DNA of 64,000 nt, from positions 8,581,719-8,645,718 of the forward strand of contig NC_064046.1 of the NCBI RefSeq assembly GCF_932526225.1. The letters are read 5' to 3'. Position 1 is the first letter of the stretch; each line of letters begins with the position of its first letter. A program made the translations under genes and the position numbers. The DNA is from Nematostella vectensis (Eukaryota > Cnidaria > Anthozoa > Actiniaria > Edwardsiidae). Of the stretch, positions 31,800 through 44,384 are shown one piece after another. The notes under the pieces were generated by a model. The model worked only from the letters and a program-made list of their open reading frames with translations, searched no databases and had not been told where the DNA came from.

Positions 31800-34700
31800 A
31801 ATAATAATAATGGTGCTGATGATGATGTTGATTATAATGATGATTATAATGGTTATGATAATGGCGATGATATTAATGGTGATGATTATCGTGATGATAA
31901 TAACTGTGAAATTGGTGATAATAATGTTGTTAATAATAATGGTGATTATGATGGTGATGCTAGTAATTATGATGGTGATGATGATGGCTGGTAGGTATCC
32001 CACAATGGTAAGAGCAAAAATGTGGAAGACAATGATTAAGACAGTGACAGCAAAACTATGATGGCAACATTGATAATTGCCAGAATAACAATATGTTGAC
32101 AATCATTTATTTATCATATCAACCTTCCACTGTATATTGAATGTCCGCCCCTCAGCACATGCCTTCCCGTTGTCACGGTCTGGACAAGGGACATTCTCCA
32201 ACAGGACAGGAATTTGTCTGATTGATTTTTTTCTAGAGAGAACAACAGGATACACGCTAGACAAAGTGAGCATGCCTTAATGTTAGTTTTAAACTCTTTG
32301 TTCTGAGGACTACCTACTCTTCACATACTACACTTTACATTAGTATGTTAGTACCGAAATTACTTCAATAAGCGCTGGGATATTTTATTTAACATTATTA
32401 ATGTCCCAGGCGTTTATTCAGGGGAGGTACTGTTGGGTAAGCACTTTTCAGAACCCCTATTATTTCTAGATAGACGGTACTACAACATGCTGGGGGTATA
32501 AATCCTCCCAGAATCATAACAAAGCTTTTAATGTTAAAATGTTGCTGGTTGTAATGTTTTGGCAGGTAGTACGTCAGATTTTGCTATTCGCTTATAACAG
32601 CCCTCTTGTTATCTATAGAGTCTATAACTGCAACACTTATTCACTTATTCAGAGGAGGTGCTTCTTTATATTTTTCCACTTAGACAAGGCACTTATCAGA
32701 GAAGTTGCTTATTCGAGCAGTTACAGTAACTCCATAAAAGGAGAGAAGTGAGATGTTTATAACATAGAACTTACTGGTCAGACATGACAACATTGACAAT
32801 CATGAGCACATCAGGGTAGCCATCCATGTTGTAGTCACCTAAAATTTAAATTCCATTCCAGCATAATCTATGATAATTTGATGTTGACTACCTCACATGA
32901 CATGATGATTATATATTTTTATGCTCTTTAACACTTGATTATATGACACATGACATGATAGTAGTCATGTTCAAGTGAGTTTTACTCTAACAGCTTAGGT
33001 GCATATGTAGGGTGTCCAAAAGGTGCACATGCACCACCCTAAACCTCCAGAAACCTGGTAATTTCTTATTGAAGGGTAGTGAGGGTAGTCAAGTTTTTTT
33101 CCATCTAGATGACAATGAACCCTGGGTTGCAACATATATCCACCCATCCAAGAGAAAGCAAATAACTGGAAAAATAAAACATTATGTTTAAAGGTCACTG
33201 GCTAACCTGTTCTGAGCACCATCAAAGGTATGTCTGGCCGGCTTAGATTACTTGAAGGACTGATAAACTCCCAGATATCTTTGTCATTAGAAAGGATTTT
33301 GGCCCACTGAAAAAAAAAAGCATGTAAACAATTACTCCATTTGCATCACAACTATAAAATAATTCAATTTACATTAAACAGTAATTGTAAACAACAAAGG
33401 CTGGTTCTCACGAGGATTCAAACACTTTGCACATAGTGTAGTTTTCCAACGGTCAATGGAATGCGACAGTACAAGCAAGAGAATACAGATGCTTGAATTT
33501 TTTATTGTCGGGACTCCGATGTCACTCCATCATTGGTTCACTAATCCGTAAACTTTTTATGGCCTTTCTGTGTTTTTACAACAAAGCAATCTTTAGGTCA
33601 TCCTGTAAACTTCTTGTGTTTAACTTCAGGGTAAAGCTTATTACTATAGAAAGGGCTTTTATTTTATTTGGCATCGACCTGTGACTGCTACAGTCATTTG
33701 TTAGTATAGCCGTAAAATATATATAAGCTAGTATTTTCAGAAAAGTCTTCCATGTGGGTTGAGCGTGTGCGTGCGCCTTCGTCACGAATGTCAATCGATC
33801 TTCTATGGTTCAGTCCAATTCAAGTTGTTATTTTGCAAACAAAACAAGCAAAATGCTAGCAAAGCTTTTAATTCTCTTTGTTTTAGTACTTGTCGATTCG
33901 CGTCGGGTTTTTGCGTTGTTTGTTTAAATTTGTGCTGAAAGAGCAGCTAGGAAAACTGCATCTTTTATGTATGAGAAACATAAGGTAAAGGATCTGTTAG
34001 CTAGATCTCGGTCTATGACTGCAGGGCCCCGGGTTTGATTTCCACTGAGGGAGCTATTTATTTTATTTTTTTTTACTTTTTATTTTACTTTTCATGATAT
34101 ATAAATTAAATTAATTTTAATTAAAATTATACTGTTCTTGGTATGTTATGACATCAAAAAGAAAAAGGCATGAGGACATTGTTTATGTACTCTCAGCATC
34201 TTTGATGTGTTCAAGCCTTGTTCAGTATCCTGTACATCTTTTATGCACACAAGAAAATAACTAGGAAAATACATTTGCATTCACGAGTTGGCTCACAGAT
34301 TCTCACTTGGGTTTGTGCGTGCATCCTAGTTAGGTCCAACCTCAACCAAGGAGCGATCTGATTGACATCCTATTAATAATACAGCATATAAATAGCAATG
34401 TGCACCTTGCTTTTTGAATACAAATAAATGTGGCTCTTCTTGCAGCTTGCATCCATACAGACAGGTACCAACATATCAATGCTTCCATCTGCGTCTGGAA
34501 AACAAAACAATCTTCTCAAACCCCAATATACAGAACCTGCAGTACTACTTCAGAATGAAGAGTTCTCTGTCTCCTATCAGTAAATAACATGTCTATGAAT
34601 AGCCACCTGTTAAATATAAATGCTTTTTGGTAACTATGCCATGCTTGACTGACAGCTAGTGTATGTACGTACCAATGTCAGCAAATGATGACTGCCCAAC

Positions 34701-37700
34701 GTGATGGACAGATGTCTTGATGTCATTAGGAAGTTCCACACTTTGATGATTGAGCACCAAAACCCCCTCCTGGAATTAGAAATAAGGGTAAAAAAACATC
34801 ACTTCTCGCTATCCTGCTTCCACGAGAAGAGAGTGAAGAGAAGAGGGGAAACACCAAGAGGTAGCTGAACCCTAGAACCCCTCGTCCTCCCCTTATACAT
34901 ATAACCGACATACTAAGGTCAAACAGCTAAGTTGAATTCACTGATCATTGCTTCCTAACAACATCAAGGCTGTCCCCTGTCTGATCTTGTGGATTCTTGA
35001 CCGGTATTCCAAGAGGTCCAGGAAACTACTGTAACTTTCCCTGGCTCAATCCCTAGGGACACAGGGATCCCATGGAAGGATCTGCCATGGCAGACCGCAA
35101 GTATGGAGAGAGATTGTGCGGGCCATCTTGGCAGAGCCTGATAACTGAACACTGACGGAGATGAAGGTAGACAGGGCAGAACCAAAACAGAGCCATTAGT
35201 TGCACACATAAACATACCTTATCTTCCCAAATCTCAAATTTATACTCTTTATTTTGTCTCTGTGATGTGACTACAAGATCTAAAACAAACCAAATGTTAT
35301 AAAATGGTGAAAATCTTAAAAAAAAACATTTAAACAGGATACTGAATTATCTGAAAATACATTACAGTGGTCAAGTTATGGGAATCAACACAGAAAGCTG
35401 AAATGCTCTGACCACGGAGCGCAGCTCCACGGACCACAAACCACCTCCAGTGACAGTGTTTACTAACAATACACACGAAGGCATGTGATTTGGAACCTCG
35501 TTTGGTTGTGCCTTTCACACCAGGGTATAGCATTTGTAACGGTAGTATAAAAGGCAGCAATGACTGCCAAATGGCACCTACCTGCAACCATGTCGCCACT
35601 AAGATCCAGGAAGGCATTTGAGTGAGGGGATCTGATGGGGTCAAGTGTGAGAGGGCGGGGCTGCTCTGAAGAGGTATCATTTGCTGTCTGCTCTACTTCA
35701 TAGAACTTACGGTTCCTTCTGCAAACAGTACAGCATCAGCGTTAGGCGGGCATGTAGTCTGGATCCGCTGAGGGGGTGGGGGATGCAGGTGCAGAAAACA
35801 CTTATATTTTACTATTTATCAATAAAAAAACGTTTTTGTGGGTGAGGGGGTGGGGGATGCAGGTGCAGAAAACACTTATATTTTACTATTCTTCAATAAA
35901 AAAACGTTTTTGTGGGTGAGGGGGTGGGGGATGCAGGTGCAGAAAACACTTATATTTTACTATTCATCAATAAAAAAAACGTTTTTGTGGGTGAGGGGGT
36001 GGGGGATGCAGGTGCAGAAAACACTTATATTTTACTATTCATCAATAAAAAAACGTTTTTGTGGGTGAGGGGGTGGGGGATGCAGGTGCAGAAAACACCT
36101 ATATTTTACTATTCATCAATAAAAAAATGTTTTTGTGGGTGAGGGGGTGGGGGATGCAGGTGCACAAAACACTTATATTTTACTATTCTTCAATAAAAAA
36201 AAAACGTTTTTGTGGGTGAGGGGGGGGGGGTGGACAAAAACATGTGTAAATGTTGTGTAAATGCAAAGTTAATTATTATTACCTGTTTAAATAGTTGTGT
36301 AAATGCAAAGTTAATTTGTTAAAATTGAATTTGGTTCTTGTGTATAGTGTTTTTTACCCTTCAGATATCCAGTAATTTCTGATTTGAATAGACTGATTAA
36401 CAGCATCATATTTTGTGCCAAACAAATCAGGAACAAAGTCACCATTTACACTGCAATAAACGAAAAACACACACAAATCAATGGCAATCTTTTATGCAAT
36501 ACACAAACTCTATGAGCTTATGTACTCACTCTAAAACAGTTGGCTGGTCTGCAAATTGCTCCCCAATTACTGATTCATTGGTGGAAACTGAAAATAGGGA
36601 ATGGAAAGGATTATTTGTGGCCTCACTGCTATTATAACAAATGGTAATAAGTGTGTAAGTAGAAAGACTACAGGCAAGCTGTAGAAAAACTAGATGGTCT
36701 GCGAAGGCGTGGTGTAGACAAGGTGTGAATCAACACAAGGTTGAAAAGGTATGTTAAACGCCTCTGTGAAACAAAGTAGTTGCGCTGACGTTTCAAACCT
36801 TAGCCCTTCTGGTAAAACGTGTGTGTTGTATACTTTTTGGTTTGAGTTTCACAATAATCACTGTACTGTCCCAACAGATCAATACCGGATTGAAATGGAT
36901 TAAACCTGTGTTACAGATGCATTTGGACACAATCTTTAATGCCATCCAAATCCACATTACCAGGTATCCCAAATGACAACATAAGGGGCCGACCATTCGA
37001 CTTTTGAGGAGATGGCTGGGCCTTTTTGGGTGCGCAAGAATTTTTTTACCGATGCAGGATATTTTTTTTGTCAGGTTGTGTAGGATATTTTTTTCAAAAC
37101 AGCCCCCCCCCCCCTCAAAAGTCAAATGGTCGGCCACTAAGACACAACAGTGTTTGCCTACTTACACTGGCTAAACTTGTCTTGGTTTCCCCAAAACACG
37201 TACACCTTCTTTGGCTGAGAATGCAGATGTGACGGCTCTTTTGGTTCTATTGTTATCACCACGTCCATACACCCATCCTCATCATAGTCACCGGGAGCAG
37301 CATTCACTATCCTTTCAGATCTACTGTGAATAAACCAACAGGGACGGAAATATAGTGGAAATCAAATAGCATTGGAAAAAACGCATAAACTGAAATCTAG
37401 TATAAAGATATCTCTTTCTCAAAGGGGACAAAGCTTGTTGTTGAAACTAAAATGTATGAGAACGATAAATAATAGTAACAATGATGGTGAAAACAATAGT
37501 GACACCCATTAGATGATGGTGATTATACTGATGATGATGATTATATGATATGATGAAATAGGAATTGCCCGTAAATTATTAGGGCCATATGTTAGAAAAC
37601 TATTTATTCTGTTAATATGCTACCCTTGATAAACAAGGATTTTTGTATTATTGTATTATAATGACGACAATGATTATGATATTAAAAATGAAGCAACTTC

Positions 37701-38327
37701 AGAATACTCTGTCACAATTGTTCTATAAAAGAACTTCACACCTCATTATTTTCAAAGAACGAAGCATTTATACAATGCAACCAAATTATGCGGCATATTC
37801 TGAAGTTTAGCTCTTGAGAATCCCTGATTGACCAACTTTGCAAACCTACTTGCTAAGGTGGATATTTGCTTTCGACTTTCTGAACTTCTGTTGTGACCCT
37901 TGCCACAGGAATATTTCTAGGCTGCTCCCTGGGAAATAAGAAATAAATGGATCAGAAATGATAAGTAGAAGAGATTTCGTTTCAATTTGCATTTGCAAAT
38001 AGAAATAATTTTATTACAATATCTTAGCTAAAACTGCACTTTAAGGATTGACATGCTTACAAACGTCTATTTAGCAATTCAATGTTCTAAATATCGTATC
38101 AAAATAAATAAAAAACTATACAATAATGTAAAAGAACTGTGTGTAGCTGATTTCAGCCTACCTCCATTTGTAATAACGAAGAAGTCATTCTGTTTGTCTC
38201 CGTCGAAATCCCCAAAAGCTGCTAGAATCCCATCAATCCCTGCAATACCTATTTTATCTGTCACGTCAATGAACGAGCATTGGACGTAATAAATAAAGAG
38301 AAAACAAGAAAGGAAAGGAAAAAGCAT
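26159..38327 (-). CDS. ITFG1: ITFG1 / Linkin (T-cell immunomodulatory protein homologue), complete
   Basis: Type I membrane protein with FG-GAP-like repeats, known in animals as an adhesion protein. Twenty exons, all phases consistent: 38327-38162, 37928-37850, 37323-37166, 36587-36530, 36450-36358, 35718-35582, 35279-35218, 34769-34673, 34494-34406, 33306-33207, 32838-32775, 32232-32124, 31385-31329, 31147-31036, 29875-29832, 29485-29404, 28834-28713, 28242-28160, 26955-26838 and 26218-26159. The product is 629 aa, against about 612 in human. Residues 1-18 are a signal peptide. Asp-rich repeats include FGDFDGDKQNDFF, PGDYDEDGCMDVV, DVNGDFVPDLFG and GDYNMDGYPDVLM. Conserved blocks GVNQAGPFIAYTT, AAQLSQSAYFAL and SIIPNSQMIVIPYP precede a transmembrane helix (about 580-603) and the tail KRQDAHKFHFDAM. 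Exon 13 is only 57 nt and easy to miss. Introns hold many minisatellites; the exon 14 donor is tandemly repeated. Confidence 0.96.
26296..26550. repeat. 42-bp CCAAT-containing repeat, about 6 copies
   Basis: Units of GAGTTGGCCAATCAGGATGC plus AAGAACATTCATACAAA-type sequence recur in the last ITFG1 intron. Each carries a CCAATCAG box (CCAAT-factor consensus), though nothing else suggests a promoter. Confidence 0.9.
27008..28095. repeat. 21-23-bp CACACAAGGAACAACTCATCG minisatellite
   Basis: Variants (CACACGGAACAACTC, CACACAGAACAAC) and a (CA)n run at about 27114-27141 fill about 1.1 kb of the ITFG1 intron between exons 18 and 19. Long frames on both strands are artefacts. Confidence 0.95.
28427..28540. 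repeat. Three diverged copies of an inverted CCAAT unit
   Basis: The motif CTC(T)ATTGGTTGAT(T/C)AG followed by GGGCAG or GAGCAG recurs about every 50 bp. It is in the ITFG1 intron between exons 17 and 18. Confidence 0.7.
28880..29215. repeat. GGGTGAGTACAG / GGGAGGG repeat
   Basis: Degenerate units of 25-40 bp around GGTGAGTACAGGGTGAGGG lie in the ITFG1 intron between exons 16 and 17. The plus strand looks donor-like (GGTGAGTA), but the gene is on the minus strand. Confidence 0.9.
30311..30688. mobile_element. Foldback DNA element with 9-bp target duplication (MULE-like)
   Basis: It starts GACAGGAGCAAAAAATGGCA and ends with the reverse complement, TGCCATTTTTTGCTCCTGTC with one base difference. 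The inner arms remain complementary over much of the 378 bp (AATAAGCTTTAGTA against TACTAAAGCTTATT). The 9-bp sequence CTTGGCATC flanks it at 30302-30310 and 30689-30697. A 9-bp duplication is typical of Mutator-like transposons. It lies in an ITFG1 intron. Confidence 0.88.
30940..31040 (-). repeat. 18-bp minisatellite of tandem 5' splice sites in ITFG1
   Basis: On the minus strand the unit is GTAAGTTTCCCCTTATTG. GT dinucleotides begin at 31035 (the exon 14 donor), 31017, 30999, 30981, 30963 and 30945; the first five read GTAAGT and the last GTAAAT. Each repeat also copies the last exon bases ATTG, so the donor context is preserved. Confidence 0.95.
31631..31990. repeat. (GAT)n / (AAT)n microsatellite
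   Basis: An imperfect trinucleotide tract in the ITFG1 intron between exons 12 and 13. Its length makes assembly collapse or expansion possible. Confidence 0.92.
35770..36225. repeat. 74-bp minisatellite, about 6 copies
   Basis: Units hold GTGAGGGGGTGGGGGATGCA, GGTGCAGAAAACACTTATA, TTTTACTATTCATCAATAA and AAAAACGTTTTTGTGG. They differ mainly in A-run length. Located in the ITFG1 intron between exons 5 and 6. Confidence 0.95.
36987..37135. mobile_element. 149-bp MITE with GGCCGACCATTCGACTTTTG ends
   Basis: GGCCGACCATTCGACTTTTG at the left is matched by CAAAAGTCAAATGGTCGGCC at the right, with one mismatch. The interior has poly-T and poly-C runs. It lies in the ITFG1 intron between exons 3 and 4; I cannot define a clear target duplication. 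Confidence 0.75.
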
Positions 38328-40739
38328 TTCATCCTATCCTAAGCTTTTCAACACGACACAAAATATGGAAATCATAGGCGCGGGTCAGCGGATGAGCTAC
38401 ACCAGTACTGTACTTTATGAATTCCTAATCGAACACTCTCCACTCCAGAAAGGCGAAAGTAAATGGTAGAAAAGCGTAAAAAAATATATCAAAGATGGTT
38501 AGCCTACTATTTTAAAGCTAAATAATATGTATAGCGCGTTAGTTAATACGTAGCAATAAGGGAAATCCATGTACACCTCGTGAACGGGCGAACACTACCG
38601 ATTACCATATGCGAAATGTTTCCTTTAAATTTACGATAGCGAGTATTAATTTTGGAGGACCTCTTTGGATAAACTCTATTTCTAGCTGGGTTGGGCGCAG
38701 CGGGGTAGCTAGAGTTGGCAAGGAGTTAGGGGTAGGTACAGGGCGTGACCGGGTAAGGACACAGGGACTGCATATCCTTTTAACTACCAGGAAACGGTCA
38801 CACTTTAAACTTTTTGCAATTCTACCTGTACACTCCCAGCCCACCCCTCTTAGCAGTCAAATTTATTATTATCTTTTTAACTATAATTACATATTAGACG
38901 TTATGTATGTCCTGTCATCTATAAGGGATGGAGGAGTGAGGGGGGGGGGGGGGGGTTGGGGGTGGAGGGGTGGGGTGGGGGTACTGACAGGCATTCTGGG
39001 AGACCAAAGAGTCGTGAGGTTGCGATATGGGATCGTGAGTGGATAAGTAGGGGGATGGGGGGTGGTGGGGGTGGGGGTGGGGGGTTGGGGAGCGAGCGAG
39101 GGCTGGTGGTCAACACCCTGGTTCCACATAGGCCTAAACAACACAATTGAAATAAAATATATTTCGTGGACCAGCCTGTATATATACTGACTGGTGGTAT
39201 GTTGCAAGTGAAGCGCAACCCCCCCTCCGCCAAACTTGTTTTGCCTCGTTCTCGTGCCTGTGACCTCGACGCCCTGGGCTTCCGAGAATGCGCAACCATA
39301 CACGCATTTTGTTTTAATTTACTGTTCGTGAACAAGGGGAGACGCGCCGCGCTGTCCTCAAAAGTAAAGACTCCCCTCTATATATGTTTTCTTCAATTAA
39401 AAACTAAGTATTGATTATTATGTCAAAAATCAACAGATTAATTTGGCAGAGTTGATTCTTTCTCCGTTACTATGGTGATTTACCAGCCCCGAGAAGCCTC
39501 GCGACACTTGAGAAGACACAGGTGTTTTTGTTCAGCGATCAGCCAATCAGAGCGCTTATTATGACCGCCATAACATATTATGCATAAACCGACAGAAACT
39601 GTAGCTACTCTCGCTAACATGTGGCCAAAATAATACAAAGAAGCGGGATTTATAAAAACAGTTCCATCCCACGCACTCCTTGGGCGATTCACTTCTATTT
39701 AATTTGAAAAGAAAAGGTAAGAATATCCGCTTTAGATAGAGTCACACTGGGGTATGTGCACAAAAACTACCCCGTTTTCTCACTTTGCCATTAGAGTTAT
39801 TATTTGCATTTGGAAATGAGTTTAGTCTGTCTTTAAAGAGAAATGACAAGTACAATAAGCTTGACCTGTTATCACTCTATCAATTTCTGTTTAAATTTAA
39901 GTATTAGATAAAAGGAGATTCGTTTTAGAGCGCATTTGACCTTCCCGCTGTTCAACTTGTACAACATTTGCAAAGAAAGTCTAGAAAAACATACATTTCA
40001 TGTTCTCCGTACATTATTGCAACTGCTATTTATCAATTTCAGTGTTCAACTCACATATTCTCTGTTGTATATTCTCTGTCGCTATTCTTATATTTCTATA
40101 AGCATTTCGTGAATATTCTTGAAATACATTGAGAAAGGAAAAAAAATAGATCATTTAAGCGAAGCGCGCTGAGAGCCCTGTAAATTATACTTTGTCAATA
40201 CAGTGTTTTCGAAGTACTTCGGTTAATTGATTTTATGATATAATCGAATTTCAACCACGAGTGAAGAAGTATTCTTTTACTCTTGGGCATTTTATATGAA
40301 GGGTGTGTATGATAACAGCAAAAAGAAAAAACAATCAACACAAGCGCAAAAGTTGTCGTAAAATATGACACTGTTCTGGTGGCAGTGAAACATTGTCACC
40401 GTGTAGGGCGTGCAACGGGTAGACAGCAGTCAAGCGCGCTGGCCAAAAAAGAGTATAACCCGGAGCGAACGCGCGGGAAACCTGTAATAATCTAAACGTT
40501 AAGGGTCTGGATCTCTTATTCAAGATGGCGGCATCATAAGTTCAGTGCACATGAAATCGTTTCCATGGAATAATTGACTTCAACAGTCCTAGGGCGATAA
40601 GAAAAAGAACAAAATGATCGAAGCGCACCGTATTGAAGAAGAGGGATGAACCGTTTGACCACTACTTCCACTATCTTTGCATCTTTATCACACCGATCTT
40701 TTGCCTTAGCCTGTTAGCGAGAAAGCGTTTATTACGCTC
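38328..40739. promoter_or_regulatory. 5' flank of ITFG1 and intergenic sequence
   Basis: No TATA box is obvious upstream of the minus-strand start at 38327. A G-rich block (38939-38985 and 39046-39095, with runs of up to about 17 G) could form quadruplexes. A diverged copy of the 2440/4130 dispersed repeat lies at about 40490-40640. I recognise no gene. Confidence 0.3.
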
Positions 40740-41082
40740 CAGGCCCGTACCCAGGATTTCTCTTGGAGGAAGGGGGGGGGGGGGGGGGGGGGGGGTGTGC
40801 GGAATCCTAAAAAGTGGACCTAATTTTTCGGAGGGGGGGGGGGAGTTTTCTGATTAAAATCTCCCCCGAAAGAACAAAGGGGGATTTTTTATGCCTTTGC
40901 AGTATCTCCACGGAACGTTTATTATCGGATGCGGCTACATACCAGGGTGATCTAGCTTATGCTTTATAGTTTGGCCTACTAATAGCACGTCTATTGATAA
41001 CCGAAAGTGGACCTTCGGCCGTTGTGTCTGGGGGGTGCGTTCGCACCCCTTGCACCCCCCCCCCCCCCTTGGTACGGGCCTG
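40740..41082. mobile_element. CAGGCCCGTAC-ended DNA element, intact ends, 5-bp TSD
   Basis: The ends are CAGGCCCGTACCCAGG and CCTTGGTACGGGCCTG. CGCTC is duplicated at 40735-40739 and 41083-41087. It has long poly-G and poly-C stretches near the ends and no coding region. Its middle matches the copy at 8388-9320. Confidence 0.85.
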
Positions 41083-43292
41083 CGCTCAAGGCATGTGCTT
41101 ATAGGCAGGATTTTGACAGGGATTGGTTTGCCCTTTCAGTGTGACATTTTCTGTTTGGTATCTCTTCCTGGTCTCATGTGCTCGCGTTACCTGCTATAGC
41201 AAGCTCTCATGATTAGTATTATCCTACACAGTCGGTCTAACCTGACCTGACTTGACAGAACGACTGCGTTATGAGACTTAATTTGGTTTCTTTTGGAAAT
41301 ATTTTCTTCTCGTCTCTTTGCGCACCAAAGGATTTCCAAATTCCCGATGTTCAAATAACAAACTACGTCTGGATAACCTCATAGACTCTAACGGCTAGCA
41401 GACTATGCTCAAATTTGTAGTACATTTTCATTGTGTGGACCCGCAGTTGAGTTGGGGTTATCTAAGCCTCCCGATCCCTTTGACTTGACTACAGCCCTTT
41501 ATAGTCTACTTATATATGTTAGAGTTTTAATTCGGTGAGAGAGCCTGGAGTTCGCTGGCAAACATAACAAACTTCAGGTTTTCTCGCCGAATAAAAAACT
41601 CAAAACAAGGGCTACGCCCTTGTACTACTCCAACCACCCTTCCTTCATGTTCTTCGCTTTGGTGAAAATTGACGTTCAGGCGAGGCAAACGTTCCTGTTT
41701 TAAAGCCTAGGGGAGTAGGGTAGGGGTATCATATGGGAAGATAAGAAAACACGGATTCGATTTGACTCGGGATCATCGCTACGCATATTTACAAACGAGA
41801 AATCAATTATCAAACCTTCTGGTACATACTCCTCATTGACACACAATCAATATCGCAAACTCCACGCTAACAAAAGTATGTCATTAGAGATTAGATTGAT
41901 GACTTTTGTAATCCTTCATACCCCACAGCGCGCTCGCAGCGCGCGTGCTCATTTTGATCTCAGTAGGATCTGTTTGAATAACGACATCGACCCCGACGGC
42001 ATACACGGCGCGTGAGAGCGTCAGAACTTGTTTGCGCAAGAGATTTTCAAAATTCTACTCAATGATTACTCTCCCTCGCAGCCAGTTACTTTGGCTCAAG
42101 TGTCGCCCAGCGTGACGAGTCCAGAACAGCTGAGAGAGAATAAAATCATCATACCTTTCACTCTAGAAGTGACATTCGAGGCTATTCCAGTACGTCATCC
42201 CTCGTATGGTGCTGTATTTCTCCAACAATAATATTTGGAACGTATCACCTTTTAGTAGGGGCAAGAACTCGAGAAACCTTGGCATTAGATGAAGTCTAAT
42301 TAGTCTAATGTCGCTAGAACAAGCGCGTTTGCTTTGAATTGCGTTGTTTTCTTGCCATGGAGCAAGAAGGATGATTAAAAAAATTCTACGTCTCCAATTT
42401 TTTGTTTGTAGCTTTTTTTGATCAATTTTTCGTCACCTCCGCTATAAAGTGCTTTATAGGAAGCCTCTTTATTGCTCGCCGTGACGCGGGGTAACAGTAG
42501 GGTTAAAATTAGACTGTCGTGTTCCGCTGTGGTAGTCGCTTTGTCCGCTTGGTCGTGCTTGAGTGGGGTTTTCTTTGTAAGGATAAGGCATATCGAGCCA
42601 TATCAACACACGGGCCCGTCCGCATAAAAAAAATCTCGTTACATCTAATATGGAGTAAGATGGCTAAGGAATCGTAGATGATGATCGGGTTGTTTTTTCC
42701 ATGTGCTTTTGGGCTCACTTGGGCGCATTAGTGATGCTTTTCATCAGAGGTGAGGATGACAGTCGATGAGTTTTCTAACAGATTTCAGTACGACATCATT
42801 ACGCTTTAGCGAAATGACTCGAAACTCTCTTAGGCTCCTTTTGAAATCTTTGATTTTACTCCTCAAAAACTAAGAGTATTAATTCTCGCGAGTGGGCCTT
42901 CCAACGACACCTCTTGGACTCCTGAGAGAATGTCCGCTAACTAGAGCGAAATTTACTGTAATCACTATACAATTGCATTATCAATAGGATTTGTGATTTG
43001 TAACTATATTTCTCCGATACTGACAGTCTGCGTCTATATCTTATCGCTCAAAGGCACTTTAGGCTAAAGAGGATTTCGACTTTTTCAATGCGCCCTCGCT
43101 TTGGGGGGGTGCGGTTTGGGGGATGGACGTATATAGGGGTACAGGTACGGGAGCTTTAGTGAGGTTTTCAAGTCTCTATTCACGCGAACTTTGATAGGAG
43201 AGGGGGGCTTGGCTATTTGTTATTGGATAGAGGGTCAGACGTCATTCTTCCATATGTTCCAATTCGGGCTCTACCACAAGCTATACTGGACA

Positions 43293-43323
<31 letters not shown>

Positions 43324-44326
43324 TATGATTTGTTCTGTGATCATTGAACGCGCGCACTCTACTTGGCTGCTAAAAGCTGGTAATTTCCTTTCTAAAAATC
43401 GGCAAATACTTAATACTTATGCTTTTTTCGTATGACACTATGACTGCGCCACCTCCCCGACCCCCTTAGCCAGCCTTGGGTGTCTGGGTTTGTCTCGGGA
43501 GAGTGTCAATCACTCTCTACGCGATTCGCGCTAGTTGCGGGTTTCACGATATTAACATGCATAGAATTCACTTTCAAAGCAGAAAGCTGTCATGGTTAAT
43601 CCTCGAAATACTCGCTGTCTTTGCGCTAGTCTTAAAAGGCGGGCCCTCACACAGCGATAGGTTTCGAACTGTGATTACTGTACCTCTTAGCATGTGCTAC
43701 TAAAGTACCTGTTTACTTCCAAGCTAAAGAGTAATTTCAGTGATAAACAATCCAAAATAGAATTACGCCTTGCAAAGTGTAAACGACTCTGACAGCTAAT
43801 TATGGCAAGAGGTGGTCCATTGTTTAGAGCTTTTCGAATTACATTTCGTGCATTCTTCTTTTATATCTTGTTTTTCTTTTAAAGAACGTGTCAATTTAAT
43901 GAATAAGCGAAAACACGTTTTGATACCTAGCGCGGAGTTTCTAAACTGATTTTAGCTTAGAGTCTAAATCTTCTCACGTCCATTTAAATGCAGATTGATC
44001 GTCTCAATACTACAATTGCTATCGTAATCGCTGTTCTTTTGTAAAGTACTTTAGGATAAAAGCCAACTTGCGATTACAAAAGACGAGCGGCCTTGGACCT
44101 TCAGATACACAGAGTTAATCAATAGCTTTTAGCCGAGCATGCGTGCTAGAGGTCCCAGAACATTTGAGTTCCTAGGGCTTTGTAATGATTGATAGCGTGC
44201 GCTAAGGGATATAAACACTGAATTTCTACACACGCTTGTTGCAGATTGACGCTGAGATTTCCCTTACATTGAGGACAGCATGAAAATAGGGGATGGAACC
44301 GTAAGAACCCCGAACAAGTTATTCAA
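41083..44326. other. Intergenic sequence with no recognised gene
   Basis: Unique, AT-rich sequence. The only clear oddities are a 29-base C tract at about 43293-43321 and short open frames without family similarity. Confidence 0.4.
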
Positions 44327-44384
44327 TGGAAGGAAAAAGTGAGCCGAAAAGTAATGCCGAAGGACCGGCGAAACGCAAGTCAAG
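44327..44384 (+). CDS. Possible first coding exon of an unknown plus-strand gene
   Basis: ATG opens a 19-codon Lys/Glu/Ser-rich frame (MEGKSEPKSNAEGPAKRKS) ending at TCAA/GTAAGT, a strong donor. I found no convincing second exon before KIF15; an acceptor near 45892 gives an early stop. It may be non-coding. Confidence 0.22.
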
